A DNA stretch of 64,000 bases from the NCBI GenBank assembly GCA_030761205.1, contig JAULJL010000021.1, positions 14,365,160 to 14,429,159 of the forward strand, given 5' to 3'. A program made the translations under genes and the position numbers. The notes beneath the pieces are model-generated. The model saw nothing but the letters and a program-made list of their open reading frames with translations, ran no database searches and was not told the DNA's origin. Position 1 is the stretch's first letter, and every line of letters begins with the position of its first letter. Positions 44,086 to 54,232 of this stretch are shown in pieces. Source of the stretch: Fremontodendron californicum. Its lineage: Eukaryota; Streptophyta; Magnoliopsida; Malvales; Malvaceae.

Positions 44086-47053
44086 TTTGAGGATTCTCAA
44101 TGTCAACTGCTCCATAATGATACACATGCTTAACCACAAATGGGCCAGTCCATCTTGATCTCAACTTACCAGGAAATATGTGAAGTCTAGAATTATAAAG
44201 TAGAATTTTTTGCCCAACATCAAATGTTTTTCTTGAAATTAACTTGTCATGAAAGGCTTTAGTTCTTTCTTTATGAATTTTTGAATTCTCATATGCATCT
44301 TTGAATAAAGTTGGCCAGTAAAATCCACACTGTAAAATTTTTGCAGCAGTTTTCTTTGATGAAAAATGACCACCACATGCCTCGGAATGACAAAACTTAA
44401 TTACACTACTTACCTCATTGTCGGGAATGCATCTTCGAAAAATCTGATCAGGACAATATTTGAACAAGTAAGGGTCATCCCAGTAGAATTTCTTTACCTC
44501 ATTCAGAAACTTCCTTTTATCTTGGGGGCTCCATTGAGAAGGAATTTTTCCCAAAAAGGAATATTTTAGCTCGGATGGCAATGGTTTTAAATCCAGCTTG
44601 GGCGGTTCAATAGTTGATGGTACAGTGACATTTGTGAGTGATGGGAGTTCCTCAAACTTTTGTTTCCAACGATGCTTATCCTGAAAAGAATTTAACAAAG
44701 AATCAGTGTGTGAAATTTCTGAAGCATTATCAAACTCACATTCAATTAAATAAGCTTCTAAAGGATCATGGAATGTGGTAGTGGTGAGATGTTCATGAAC
44801 AAGTTCTTCAATGAAATCCACTTCATGTACTTCTGAATCGTCACCAGGTTGCTTGCAAGTGTTGAACACATTTAATTCTAAAGTCATATTTCCAAAAGAA
44901 ATGTTCAAATTACCATTCCTGCAATTTATCAGAGCATTAGAAGTTGCAAGAAATGGACGGCCTAATATAACAGGAATTTGAACATTTGGATTTGAAACAG
45001 GATGTGTGTCCAAAACAATAAAATCAACAGGGAAGTAAAAATTATCAATTTGAACCAAAACATCTTCAACTATCCCTCGAGGAATTTTTACAGAACGATC
45101 AGCTAGTTGAAGTGTAACAGGTGTTTCCTTGAGTTCACCTAAACCTAACTGTTGATAAACAGAAAAAGGCAAAAGATTAACACTAGCACCAAGATCAAGT
45201 AATGCACGTTCTATTCTAGTGTTTCCAATGATGCATGAGATTGTTGGACATCCAGGATCTTTGAATTTTGGTGGAGTAAGGTGCTGAATGATTGAGCTCA
45301 CACTTTCCGTCAGAAATGCTTTCTTTTGTACATTATGTTTCCTTTTAACTGTGCACATGTCCTTCAAAAATTTAGCATAAGATGGAACTTGTTTGATTGC
45401 ATCCAATAAAGGAATGTTAATCTTAACTTGTTTGAAAAGTTCATAAATTTCTGCATTTTGATTCAAATTCTTTATTGTTTGCAACCTTTGAGGAAAAGGA
45501 GCAGGATGCATACCTTTTTCTTTGTCCAAATATTCAAGAAGTTCAGACTTACCATCATCCTTACCATTACTTTTCGGAGGGGAAGGAGGATCTTGGTCTT
45601 TTGATGGAATGTTTTTGTCAATTTCCTTTCCACTTCGAAGAGTTGTGATAGAACTGACGTTTTCCTGTTGAGTTTCATTGGAGCAAGAAACAAGACATTG
45701 AGTAGAAGGGTTAGGCTGAGGTTGAGCAGGAAACTTACCTTTTTCTTGAGTGCGTAATGAAGCTGTCAATGTGGACAAGGTGTTTTTGATCTCATTGATG
45801 TCCTGTGAAGTTTGGTTATTCACATTTGCTTGTGTTTGCATGAATGCTTGCAATGTCTCTTCCAAGGTTTGTACACGTGAAGGTTGATAGGAAAAAGTGT
45901 TGCCCGGTTTTTGAGATTGTGGTACCTGAACATGATTATTATTCCGCCAACTGAAGTTGGGATGATTTCTCCATTCAGGGTTATACGTTTCAGAGTAAGG
46001 AGAAGGAAAAGGCTTTTTAAATGTGTTTATGGAATTTACTTGATCATGCAACGCTTCTTTAAGAATGGGAATGTTTGGACATTCAGAAGTGGGGTGTCCC
46101 ATGATTTCACAAATTCCACAACTTTCTTCATTTTTAACCATTTTGACTTCTTTTACTTCTCTAAGTTCCATGGCTTCAATCTTTCTAGCCAAATTAGCTA
46201 CTTTAGCTTTTATCTCATCTTCTTGACTAAAATGATATTTACCTCTGTTAGAAACAAGATTAGATCTATTGGAACTTTCAGAGGAATTATCTGTGTGCCA
46301 GGCTTGAGAGTTATCTGCCAAATGGTCTAGGTAGTCAAAGGCTTCTTCAGGTTCTTTTTCTAGAAACTCACCGTTACACATTGTTTCAACAAATTGTTTA
46401 GTTTCGGGAGTTAAACTTTCATAAAATAAACTAATAAGACGCCATTTTTCAAAACCATGATGTGGACAAGAACTTAACAAATCTTTAAAACGCTCCCAGC
46501 ACTGAAAAAATGCTTCATTTTGATTTTGATTGAAATTTTGAATCTGTCTTTTCAAAGCAGTAGTTTTATGTGCTGGGAAAAATTTCTTTAGCAACTCAGT
46601 TTGTAATTCTTGCCATGTGCCAATTGACCTTGGTTTTAAATTATGAAGCCAAATTTTTGCTTTATCTTTTAAAGAAAAAGGAAATAATTTTAGCTTGACA
46701 ATTTCATTTGTACATTGTTGGTCATTAAAGGTGACACATACATCTTCAAAGTCTTTTAGAAACGAGTAAGCACTTTCCGATTCTAACCCATGGAAATTTG
46801 GAAGCAAAGCTATCATACCTGGTTTAAAACGAAAGTTGTTTGCAATGAGAGGAAAAATAAAACAAGAGGGTGATGAGCTTCGAGTTGGTTGCAAGTAGTC
46901 ACGCATGGTGCGTACTTGTCTGTTCTCATCTTCAGCATGAACACTTTCATTGTCAGCCATGGTAGGAGTTGTATTAGAAAGATTACCTGAAAAAGTTTCA
47001 CAATAAAATCTAACTAAACGACGAGATCTAAAATCACGTCGCCAAACAAGCAT
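44066..47053 (-). CDS. gag-pol: Athila-type gag-protease-remnant-pol polyprotein, RT and integrase core deleted in frame (element F)
   Basis: Continuous 995-codon frame. The likely start is ATG 46960 (MADNES, residue 32 of the longest reading). Order: Athila-type gag (MRDYLQPT at 50-57; capsid with FPFSLKDKAKIWL 124-136, FFPAHKT, CWERFKDLLSSCPHH 185-199); CCHC knuckle C312-x2-C315-x4-H320-x4-C325; linker; aspartic protease with LLDLGASVNLLP (about 618-629, active-site D620) and ILGRPFL (696-702). Then the lead-in to reverse transcriptase, LKPLPSELKYSFLG (822-835), jumps directly to the stretch before integrase (IPSQWSPQDKRKFLNEVKKF), so RT and RNase H are missing. The H2C2 region keeps GGHFSSKKTAAKILQCGFYW but its CxxC is gone, and FKDA joins AYENSKIHKERTKAFHDK of the integrase C terminus (GKLRSRWTGPF 962-972), so the catalytic core is missing. 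Both joins are in frame. It could make particles and protease but not cDNA. Confidence 0.9.
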   Translation of the reverse strand: MLVWRRDFRSRRLVRFYCETFSGNLSNTTPTMADNESVHAEDENRQVRTMRDYLQPTRSSSPSCFIFPLIANNFRFKPGMIALLPNFHGLESESAYSFLKDFEDVCVTFNDQQCTNEIVKLKLFPFSLKDKAKIWLHNLKPRSIGTWQELQTELLKKFFPAHKTTALKRQIQNFNQNQNEAFFQCWERFKDLLSSCPHHGFEKWRLISLFYESLTPETKQFVETMCNGEFLEKEPEEAFDYLDHLADNSQAWHTDNSSESSNRSNLVSNRGKYHFSQEDEIKAKVANLARKIEAMELREVKEVKMVKNEESCGICEIMGHPTSECPNIPILKEALHDQVNSINTFKKPFPSPYSETYNPEWRNHPNFSWRNNNHVQVPQSQKPGNTFSYQPSRVQTLEETLQAFMQTQANVNNQTSQDINEIKNTLSTLTASLRTQEKGKFPAQPQPNPSTQCLVSCSNETQQENVSSITTLRSGKEIDKNIPSKDQDPPSPPKSNGKDDGKSELLEYLDKEKGMHPAPFPQRLQTIKNLNQNAEIYELFKQVKINIPLLDAIKQVPSYAKFLKDMCTVKRKHNVQKKAFLTESVSSIIQHLTPPKFKDPGCPTISCIIGNTRIERALLDLGASVNLLPFSVYQQLGLGELKETPVTLQLADRSVKIPRGIVEDVLVQIDNFYFPVDFIVLDTHPVSNPNVQIPVILGRPFLATSNALINCRNGNLNISFGNMTLELNVFNTCKQPGDDSEVHEVDFIEELVHEHLTTTTFHDPLEAYLIECEFDNASEISHTDSLLNSFQDKHRWKQKFEELPSLTNVTVPSTIEPPKLDLKPLPSELKYSFLGKIPSQWSPQDKRKFLNEVKKFYWDDPYLFKYCPDQIFRRCIPDNEVSSVIKFCHSEACGGHFSSKKTAAKILQCGFYWPTLFKDAYENSKIHKERTKAFHDKLISRKTFDVGQKILLYNSRLHIFPGKLRSRWTGPFVVKHVYHYGAVDIENPQNGRYSR

Positions 47054-47061
47054 AAAACAAA

Positions 47062-47235
47062 GTTAATATACAAATTAGGCGGTATAACCAGCCAAACAAA
47101 ATAAATATACTAAATTAGGCGGTATAACCAGCCAAACAAAATAAATATATAAAAAATTAGGCGGTATAACCAGCCAATAAAAATAAATATATACAAAATT
47201 AGGCGGTATAACCAGCCAATAAAAATAAATATACT
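47062..47235 (-). repeat. Four ~40-bp tandem repeats in the F leader
   Basis: Four copies of (A)AATTAGGCGGTATAACCAGC followed by CAA-rich, AATAAATATA sequence, between primer site and gag. The core TTAGGCGGTATAACCAGCCA is identical in all copies; the tails vary. Possible packaging or translational element; function not shown. Confidence 0.85.
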
Positions 47236-47260
47236 TATAAACTTATATACTTAGTATTGC

Positions 47261-47279
47261 TTCCCCGGCAACGGCGCCA
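47261..47279 (-). promoter_or_regulatory. Element F primer binding site (tRNA-Asp)
   Basis: In element orientation TGGCGCCGTTGCCGGGGAA, six bases after the 5' LTR. Eighteen bases are complementary to the 3' end of plant tRNA-Asp including CCA (...TCCCCGGCAACGGCGCCA). tRNA-Asp is the usual Athila/Calypso primer. Confidence 0.9.
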
Positions 47280-47285
47280 AAAACT

Positions 47286-48785
47286 TGATGGAGACTCAAT
47301 TAAGAGTTATAAACCCAAGTGCAGGTTATGTTCAAGTAATAAATTCTCGGGTGTCCGAGGTCGAACCACAGGGAAGCGTATTAGTAAGTATAAGTTTATA
47401 AATATATAAGAAAAAGAAAGTAAACAAGATATTAGGGAATCAACAACAAAACAAAATAAACAAGATATTAGAGAACAAAATAAATAAAATAACATAAAAG
47501 AAATTAAACAAAATATAAAGAACAATAAGAAAATATGTTGAGGTTAGAGAATCCACTCTTGGTGTTATGCTAAGATTAATCTTGCTTTATTACACAATTG
47601 AAATCCACACATAATGGAGGTTCCAATCGGAAGGTTTAGCAATTCAGTCCAAATTGTCCAACGTCCATAGCATATGATATTATGTTCATTTGGTGTCCTC
47701 AAAACTCATAAAAAGAGTCCAAGCATTCCTTATGCCAAGGTATATGTCTACAACAAATCAAGGTTATGAAACCAAGCATTTATTGTGCCATTTTCATTGT
47801 CAATAATGAATCAAGATCCCTACTTTGCAAGTATGATTTTAAACCAAAAGAAAATATTATCTATACTAGTGTTTATAAATGATGATTCATTTTAGCTCAT
47901 GTTTAAGAGACTAACCTTAGCATTTACCAAGAGCTTCACCTCATCACCTCAACAATATGATTAGCAACACATACTAGATATGAATAAAATGAAAAGAAAT
48001 GTAAGAAGCATAAGTAAATAAAGAAAAAGAAAACTAGAGAAAGGAAAAAAGAAGAAAACTTAGAGAATTTTATTACAATGGCTAATATCCTACCAATGTA
48101 TAATGTATCCCAATACTCATCCAAGGCCCTCTATTTATACACATTTTGGAGGGCTAAATGACAAGAGACAAGCTTTACAAATTTCAAAGGTAGGTATAAT
48201 AGGTGGGTGCATTTTTCTAACAATTTTCGTCATATTGTATGACAATTCTGATCAGCCAGCTTGATGGTCGATTTGTCAATGTTGGAAGCTCGATCTGATA
48301 AAATTGTCTTCTAGAAAAATATACCCCTATCAGTTACGGATCCATAGCCGTTGGAATCAGCTCATTTTCTGATGTGGATAAGAAGATATGGGCAAAATAC
48401 GAAAACAGGTCAGCACAGACGTCATTGCACATCAGCCAACTTGATGGTCGATTTCGCTAGGAAAAACGACTCCGTTTCAAGAAGTGTAAAACATGAAAAA
48501 GATAGATATGCCTCTTAGCTTTGCAGGGCTACAAATTTCAGCCTTATTGCTTCAGTGAAACTCGAGATATAGCTGATATGGCAAACGGTGTCGGAACTGA
48601 AACTGAACTGGATTTGCCCTTAATTCTAGTAATCTGAAATCACTCAAATAAACTTGTGAAAAACACCAAATTACATAAAAATATAAAAGATCATAAACAC
48701 AATTAGACTAAACAATAATAACTCGTATTTGACACAAAACAATAATAAAACATAACTAAAAACTATATAATTATACGAGTTATCA
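47286..48785 (-). repeat. Element F 5' LTR (1500 bp)
   Basis: Same sequence as 38994-40494 apart from a one-base indel and seven substitutions clustered in about 200 bp. TG...CA ends and TTAAT duplication on the outside (48786-48790). Confidence 0.95.
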
Positions 48786-48790
48786 TTAAT

Positions 48791-51700
48791 TTTCTGATTA
48801 AAGATAAATTCCCAGAAAAATCAGAGATGTACAAGTTTTGGGTGAAAAAAAAAACTGCTTTGCCAAAACACATTTTTGCCTTTGATAAAATCATTTAAAA
48901 ATCAATGTAAAAATATTTGAAACTCATAAAATGAGTCACAAACAGTAGCTAGGACTTTTTGAAAGTTAGATAAAAATTGGCTAAGTAAAAAAAATCACAA
49001 AGGTAGAATAATCAATTTGACAAACTTAATTTTCCACAAGTGTGCTCAAGAGAGCATGACTTTGAACCATTAATTGGCTCAAGTCATTATTCAAGTGGCA
49101 TGAACATGAAATGCATGAAGCAATACAGCAAACATAATGTAAGAAATGCATGGATTTAAACCTAAATGTCATGAAAAAATGCATGGCATTCATAAAGGGA
49201 CCTAGACCTAAATGAACTTGCATGGCATTTAATGTAACCTAGACCTAGAATGCATGAACATGCATGGCAAATAAACCTAACTTAATAACTAAAATATGCA
49301 TGGCATTTTCAAAAACACAAAGCATGCTTAAATCAAAAACTCAACCAAATATCATGCAAATGCTAACCTATCGACTAACATGGCAAGAATGCACAAAAAA
49401 TGCAAAAATTCCAAGAGGGCCGAATAGCATAATGTAACTAGCAAACATGGCATTTTCACAAACACTTGGTATACTAGCATGCAAAACTAAATCAAATGAC
49501 ATGTAAATGTAAAAACCTACCAACTAACATGGCAAAAAATGCAACACACAATGCAAAACACATGGAGTAGCCAAATGACCTCAAGCTCCAACAAGCATGG
49601 CATTTTCACAAACACTTGGTATACTAACATGCTCAACTAAAATATAACATTTAAATCATGCAAAAACCACACAAGCATTTTCACAAACACTTAATATACT
49701 AAATCTAAAACATGCTCAACTAAGATATAAAACTCAAATCATGCAAAGACCACACAAGCATTTTCACAAACACTTGATATTTAAATCTAAAACATGCTCA
49801 AATTTAAACATCATGAAAACAGAAAATTAAAAATGCAAAAACATGATATTTAAAACATAAATGGCAACAAACAAAGCAACCAAATTAAAATGTAACTCAA
49901 GAATATGAAGTAACATAACATTTAAAACATCAAAATCAAAGAAAATAACATAAACAATATGATAAAATAAACCAAAACATCAACTTAAATAAATAATGTA
50001 GGCCATTTGGCCATGGTGAGTTTATTGTAAAAATAAAATGTAAAAAATATACTTAAGAAGGAGATGAAGGAAGAACTTGAAAAGAACAATAAAAAACATT
50101 CATTTAAAATGGAAACTCACCAAATAGAAATCAAAATAGCAAAAACAAGAATAGAAAATCAAGAAAGTGCAAGAGTTGGTGCTCAAGAGCAACCTCAAGA
50201 AGCTATCTTTCAAGCTTTATCTCTTCAAACTTTCCTTTTTTTTTCTAAACTTTTCTTTTTCGCTCTCAACCAAGAAGAGAAAAACTAAGTAAAAACCCTA
50301 AGAAATCAGCAAAATGAAGATGAAAAAATGAAATTCTGACCTGCAACAAGGGTTGGCCGAATGGGATCAGAAGCTTCCTCCTTCCTTTGGACTTGGGCAG
50401 GCCAACACTTCTCTTTTCCAGCCCAACTCTGATTTTTTGAAAGGCCCAAAGAAGCCCTTTTAGGTTGCTTGGGTGAAATGACCGTTTTGCCCCCTGGATG
50501 CAAATAAATATCAAACGGACTCCAAATTCAATTTTTATTTTTTTAATACTTCCAAAATAATAAAATATTGAGTTCTGGAATTTATCAAAATTATCCGAGT
50601 CCGTTTTCTATTTATTTGGATTTTTTCTTCCAAAACTGCCTTTTTAAGCCCCTACATTTTACCATTTTTTGAACGAGCTCCAAATCAAGATTTTTCTTCA
50701 CCAATCTCTTCAAAATAATTAAAAAGTGTGATCTGGAAGTTTTCATAATTTTTGGAGCTCATTTGGTATTTTTTCAGGATTTATCGGCTTGAATTACTGC
50801 ATAGGAGGCCCGGGATTTGGCTATTTTGAAAAATAACTCCGATTCAAGATTTTATTTCGCCAATCTCTTCCAAATAATTTAAAACTGATATTTGCAAAAT
50901 TTCAAAATTTTTGGAGTCCATTTGCTATTTTTTTGGGATTTATCTTTTTGAATTATTGCATAGGAGGCTCGGGATTTGGCCATTTTGCAAACAAACTCCG
51001 AATCAAGATTTGCTTTTGCCAATATATTCCAAATAATTTTAAAATGAGATTTGTAAAATTTCAGAAGATTTGGAGCTGATTTGCTATTTTTTCGGGATTT
51101 TCTTTTTTGAATTACTACACAAGAAGCTCGGGATTTGGCCATTTTGCAAACGAACTCTGAATCGAGATTTTCTTTTTCCAATATCTTCCAAATAAATGAA
51201 AAATAAGATTTGAAAATTTTCAAAAGATTTGGAGCTCATTTGCTATTTTTTCGGGATTTTCCTTTTTGAATTACTACATAAGAAGCCCGGGATTTGGCCA
51301 TTTTGCAAACGAACTCCGAATCAAGATTTTCTTTTACCAATATCTTTCAAATGATTTAAGAATGAGATTGACAAATTTTCAGAATTTTCGGAGTCCATTT
51401 GCTATTTTTCCCAAATTTTCCAATTTTGCCCTTTTGCGTCCGAAACCCGGTTTTGCTAAAAACAAGTCCGATTTTCAGATTTTCTTCAATCTGAGCCTTG
51501 GGCTATCCTTTTTAATCATTCTTCATCCATTGGGGGCTTTGGTCTTATCCAGTCGGGCCATTTCTGTGATTCTTCCCGATTTCACCGAAATACACTAAAA
51601 ACTCTAATTCTCGGTTTTCTCACGGATTGACTTTTCTTTCAATTTTTCTTGCAAGTGACTTCTCCATTACCCGTATTCAGTGCTTATCTTTCATTTGGAA

Positions 51701-52087
51701 CCTTCAATTTCGACCAATTTGATCGTTTAAGCACTTTTCCCCAAATTTCTCGGATTAGGGTTTCTTTTCTACTGAATCTCCAAATCCCAACTTCCGAACT
51801 CCATATCTTTCGATGTAGACCTCGAATTATCAAAATTATTTCACCATTTTTCAATTGAACTTAGAATCTTGATTTTGAAAGTGGGTTGACTTTTTCAGTA
51901 GTTGACTTTCTGGGGTTGACTTTTTTCGAGGTTGACTTTTTTCAAGTTTGACTTTTTATGCTCGCCCTCTTAAACTAAGTCTCGGAGTACAACCTGCAGG
52001 ATGAAAACAGTCTTTTTACACTCGGAAACATCAATATAGGAAGAAAACATACCTGTTTAGTGGTCCGGACAAAATTAGGTGTCTACA
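48791..52087 (-). mobile_element. Element D 5' LTR, 5' portion (after the F insertion)
   Basis: Continues the LTR interrupted at 38993 and ends ...TGTCTACA at 52087. It parallels 24410-27908, including CATGGCATTTTCACAAACAC repeats (about 49450-49790) and the ~159-bp array (about 50700-51390). Compared with the 3' LTR it lacks 235 bp at 50362-50372 (25990-26225 in the other copy), with ATCA at both deletion ends. ORFs such as 50064-50288 are also in the 3' LTR and have no domain. Confidence 0.9.
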
Positions 52088-52831
52088 CTTCAAATTTATG
52101 AGATGTTGATGATTAAATTCCTCTGATTCCTATTTCCTCCATGACATCTTCCCCTTTCCATTTTGCATCCGATCAATTATTTAAAATACCATACATTCAT
52201 ACATGTATCATGTTAGCATCAGGTTGCATTCATGCTTTCATAATCAGCATGATTTTTCTATATATATCCATGTATTAATTTGTTTATTCTTTACATGCAT
52301 CATGTTGACTTTGGGTTGCATTCATGACAAACATAGTCAGTATGATTTCTCTGTATATGCTCATGCATTAATCTGTCAGATTAATATTAGGATGCATTCA
52401 TGACACACATGGTCAGCATGATTTTTTTTTTATATACTCTGTATCAATTATTCATTGTTCACATGTATCATAATTGACATCATGTTGCATTCATAGTGTA
52501 TAGGATCATTCATTGGGAAATACGCTGAAATGTACATGATCATTCATTGCATATATCTATGCGTTGATTTGTTTATTATTTGCTTGCAACATGTTGGCAT
52601 CGTGATTGCATTTATTACATTATAGTCAGCATGTTTCCGCTGTACATGTCTATACATCATATTGTTTAGGCTTCACGTGCATCAAATTGCATTCATGGCT
52701 CTTTCATCATGACACACACTTTGAGGGAATAAAACAGAAGTTGGCTTGGCCTTAAGAGTCTTTGAAAGAATTTCCATTTCAAATAAGAGGTGTAAGAAGT
52801 ACTGAGTACCCTTTTAATACACGCTAGTGCT
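52088..52831 (+). other. Element C internal spacer between ORF-a and gag
   Basis: Resumes C after D. Non-coding, with ~100-bp degenerate units (CATCATGTT(A/G)GCATCAGG, ATTCATGACA(A/C)ACATAG, TATATCCATGTATTAAT) that resemble those before ORF-a at 20390-20610. Confidence 0.7.
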
Positions 52832-54232
52832 ATGGAGAATGAACAAGTTCCCCGAATGGAAAGAATGGAAAGGGTATAGGAGGAATTGCGAGAATAGCTA
52901 GCAAAGTCTCAAGCAGAATCTAAAGATCAGATGACTAAATTGATGGAGCTAATGTCCACTATAATCAAAGGATACACTGAAAACTTGGCCGCCAAAGAAG
53001 GGTTAGAGGCACGAAAGGGTCAGAATGAGGTCGTAATGATGGATGCCCAGAACACAGTTAACCTCTTCAATTTCTTAAATTTAGGTGATCTAGTTGAACT
53101 GGCAAAGTTGAAATTAGTTAATGGGGTAGACTTGGCAGATTCCCAGGGGAAATATCAGTTGCTAGATGAAAGGCTCCGGGCAGTAGAAAATATAGACGTA
53201 TTCGGGAGTGTGGAGGCGAAAGAACGATGCTTGGTCTTCGATTTAGTCATCCCTCCTGAATTCAAGGTCCCTGACTTTGTCAAATATGACGGGACGATTG
53301 ATCCACATCACTATGTTCTGCTGAAAGATGACAAGTCATATAGATAATGATAAGCTTCTGATTCAGTACTTTCAGGATAGCCTCAGCGGGTCCGCAATTA
53401 GGTGGTATAGTTAGTTGAGCAAGGATTAGATTCGCTCTTGGAATGATTTGGCTAGGGCTTTTCTAAACCAGTACAAGCATATGATCGACAGGACACCTGA
53501 TCGTCTCACTTTGTAAAATATGGAGAAAAAAGCTACTCAGAGCTTCAAATAGTATGCTCAAAGGTGGAGGAACATGTCTACCTTAGTACAACCACCTTTG
53601 ATACAAAAAAAAAAATCATCGTCCTTTTTGTGAATACACTGCAGGCCCCATACTATGATAGACTCGTCGGCAATGCCTCAAAGAATTTTGCGGATATAGT
53701 AATCTCAGGGGAGATGATTGAGAATGCTATCAAGAATGGAAACTTGAAAGAGAAGGAACATCCAATGCCGAGAGAAATAAGACACCTAGAAAGAAAGACG
53801 AAGATTCCAAGCTTGGGAGATTTTGTCCCATTTTCCCAATTTCCCTTATATCGATCGTGTTACCCTACTAAGGTATCTCCAAGCCTTTATCCTTACCTAC
53901 CAACCCAAGCACCTAATCCTATACCAGCCCTTGCAACAAAGCCTACTTCTAGAAAACGACAGCGGGAAAACTAAGAAAGAATTCCAATCCCCATCACTGA
54001 CCTGCTGCCATTACTAATAAAGAATCAGTACCTTACCCTGATACCTTTGAAAATAGCTCCAAATCCATCAGCGAGGAGTTATGACCCTGATAGCAAGTGT
54101 GATTATCATTTGGGTGTAGTTGGGCATTCAATTGAAAAATGCAGACAACTAAAGGAAAGGATTGAAAGTCTTATCCGTGACGGTATTTTGACACCGGAGC
54201 TTATCAATCAATGGAAGGTCGCTTTGCCTTAA
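52832..54232 (+). pseudogene. gag: gag of element C, broken
   Basis: Degraded counterpart of D's gag. It starts at ATG 52832 (MENEQVPRMERMERV, then a stop) and continues KSQAESKDQMTKLMELMS, a KEGLEARKGQNEVVMMDAQ segment, VFDLVIPPEFKVPDFVKYDG, a frame change near 53320, then QDSLSGSAIRWYS, SWNDLARAFLNQYKHM, FVNTLQAPYYDRLVG and ISGEMIENAIKNG. After another stop come ITDLLPLLIKNQY and a complete knuckle CDYHLGVVGHSIEKC (C-x2-H-x5-H-x4-C). At least six stops and frameshifts. No protease or pol follows, as in D. Confidence 0.83.

Larger units (their letters stand above)
38994..48785 (-). mobile_element. Element F: young Athila-type LTR retrotransposon carrying LOG and a virus-like gene
   Basis: Complete 9.8-kb element with a perfect TTAAT target duplication (38989-38993 and 48786-48790). 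In its own 5'-3' order (right to left): 5' LTR 48785-47286; tRNA-Asp primer site 47279-47261; leader with four ~40-bp repeats; gag-protease-remnant-pol frame 47053-44066; a 178-codon basic protein (43806-43270); LOG (42912-42266); a 3' UTR with a hairpin; a polypurine tract at about 40495-40506; 3' LTR 40494-38994. The LTRs differ at only about eight places in 1.5 kb, so insertion was recent. It lacks reverse transcriptase and the integrase core and must depend on a helper. Confidence 0.93.
21852..52087 (-). mobile_element. Element D: complete non-autonomous Ogre/TAT-type retrotransposon (contains F)
   Basis: A whole minus-strand element. Its 3' LTR is 21852-27908, its polypurine tract is at 27909, and its 3' UTR is 27909-31498. 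Then come two gag-like ORFs (31499-32948 and 33869-34819), leader, primer site 36411-36428, and a 5' LTR 36432-52087 that is split by element F (38994-48785 plus a 5-bp duplication). Perfect 5-bp target duplication CTTCA (21847-21851 and 52088-52092). There is no protease, reverse transcriptase or integrase between gag and the 3' UTR, so D must have moved with proteins supplied by another element. Own length without F is about 20.4 kb. Confidence 0.92.

Noticed and set aside
45884..46330. 148-codon plus-strand ORF and other plus-strand ORFs over 42507-46330
   Set aside because: Shadows of the real minus-strand gag-pol, Cys-rich and LOG frames.
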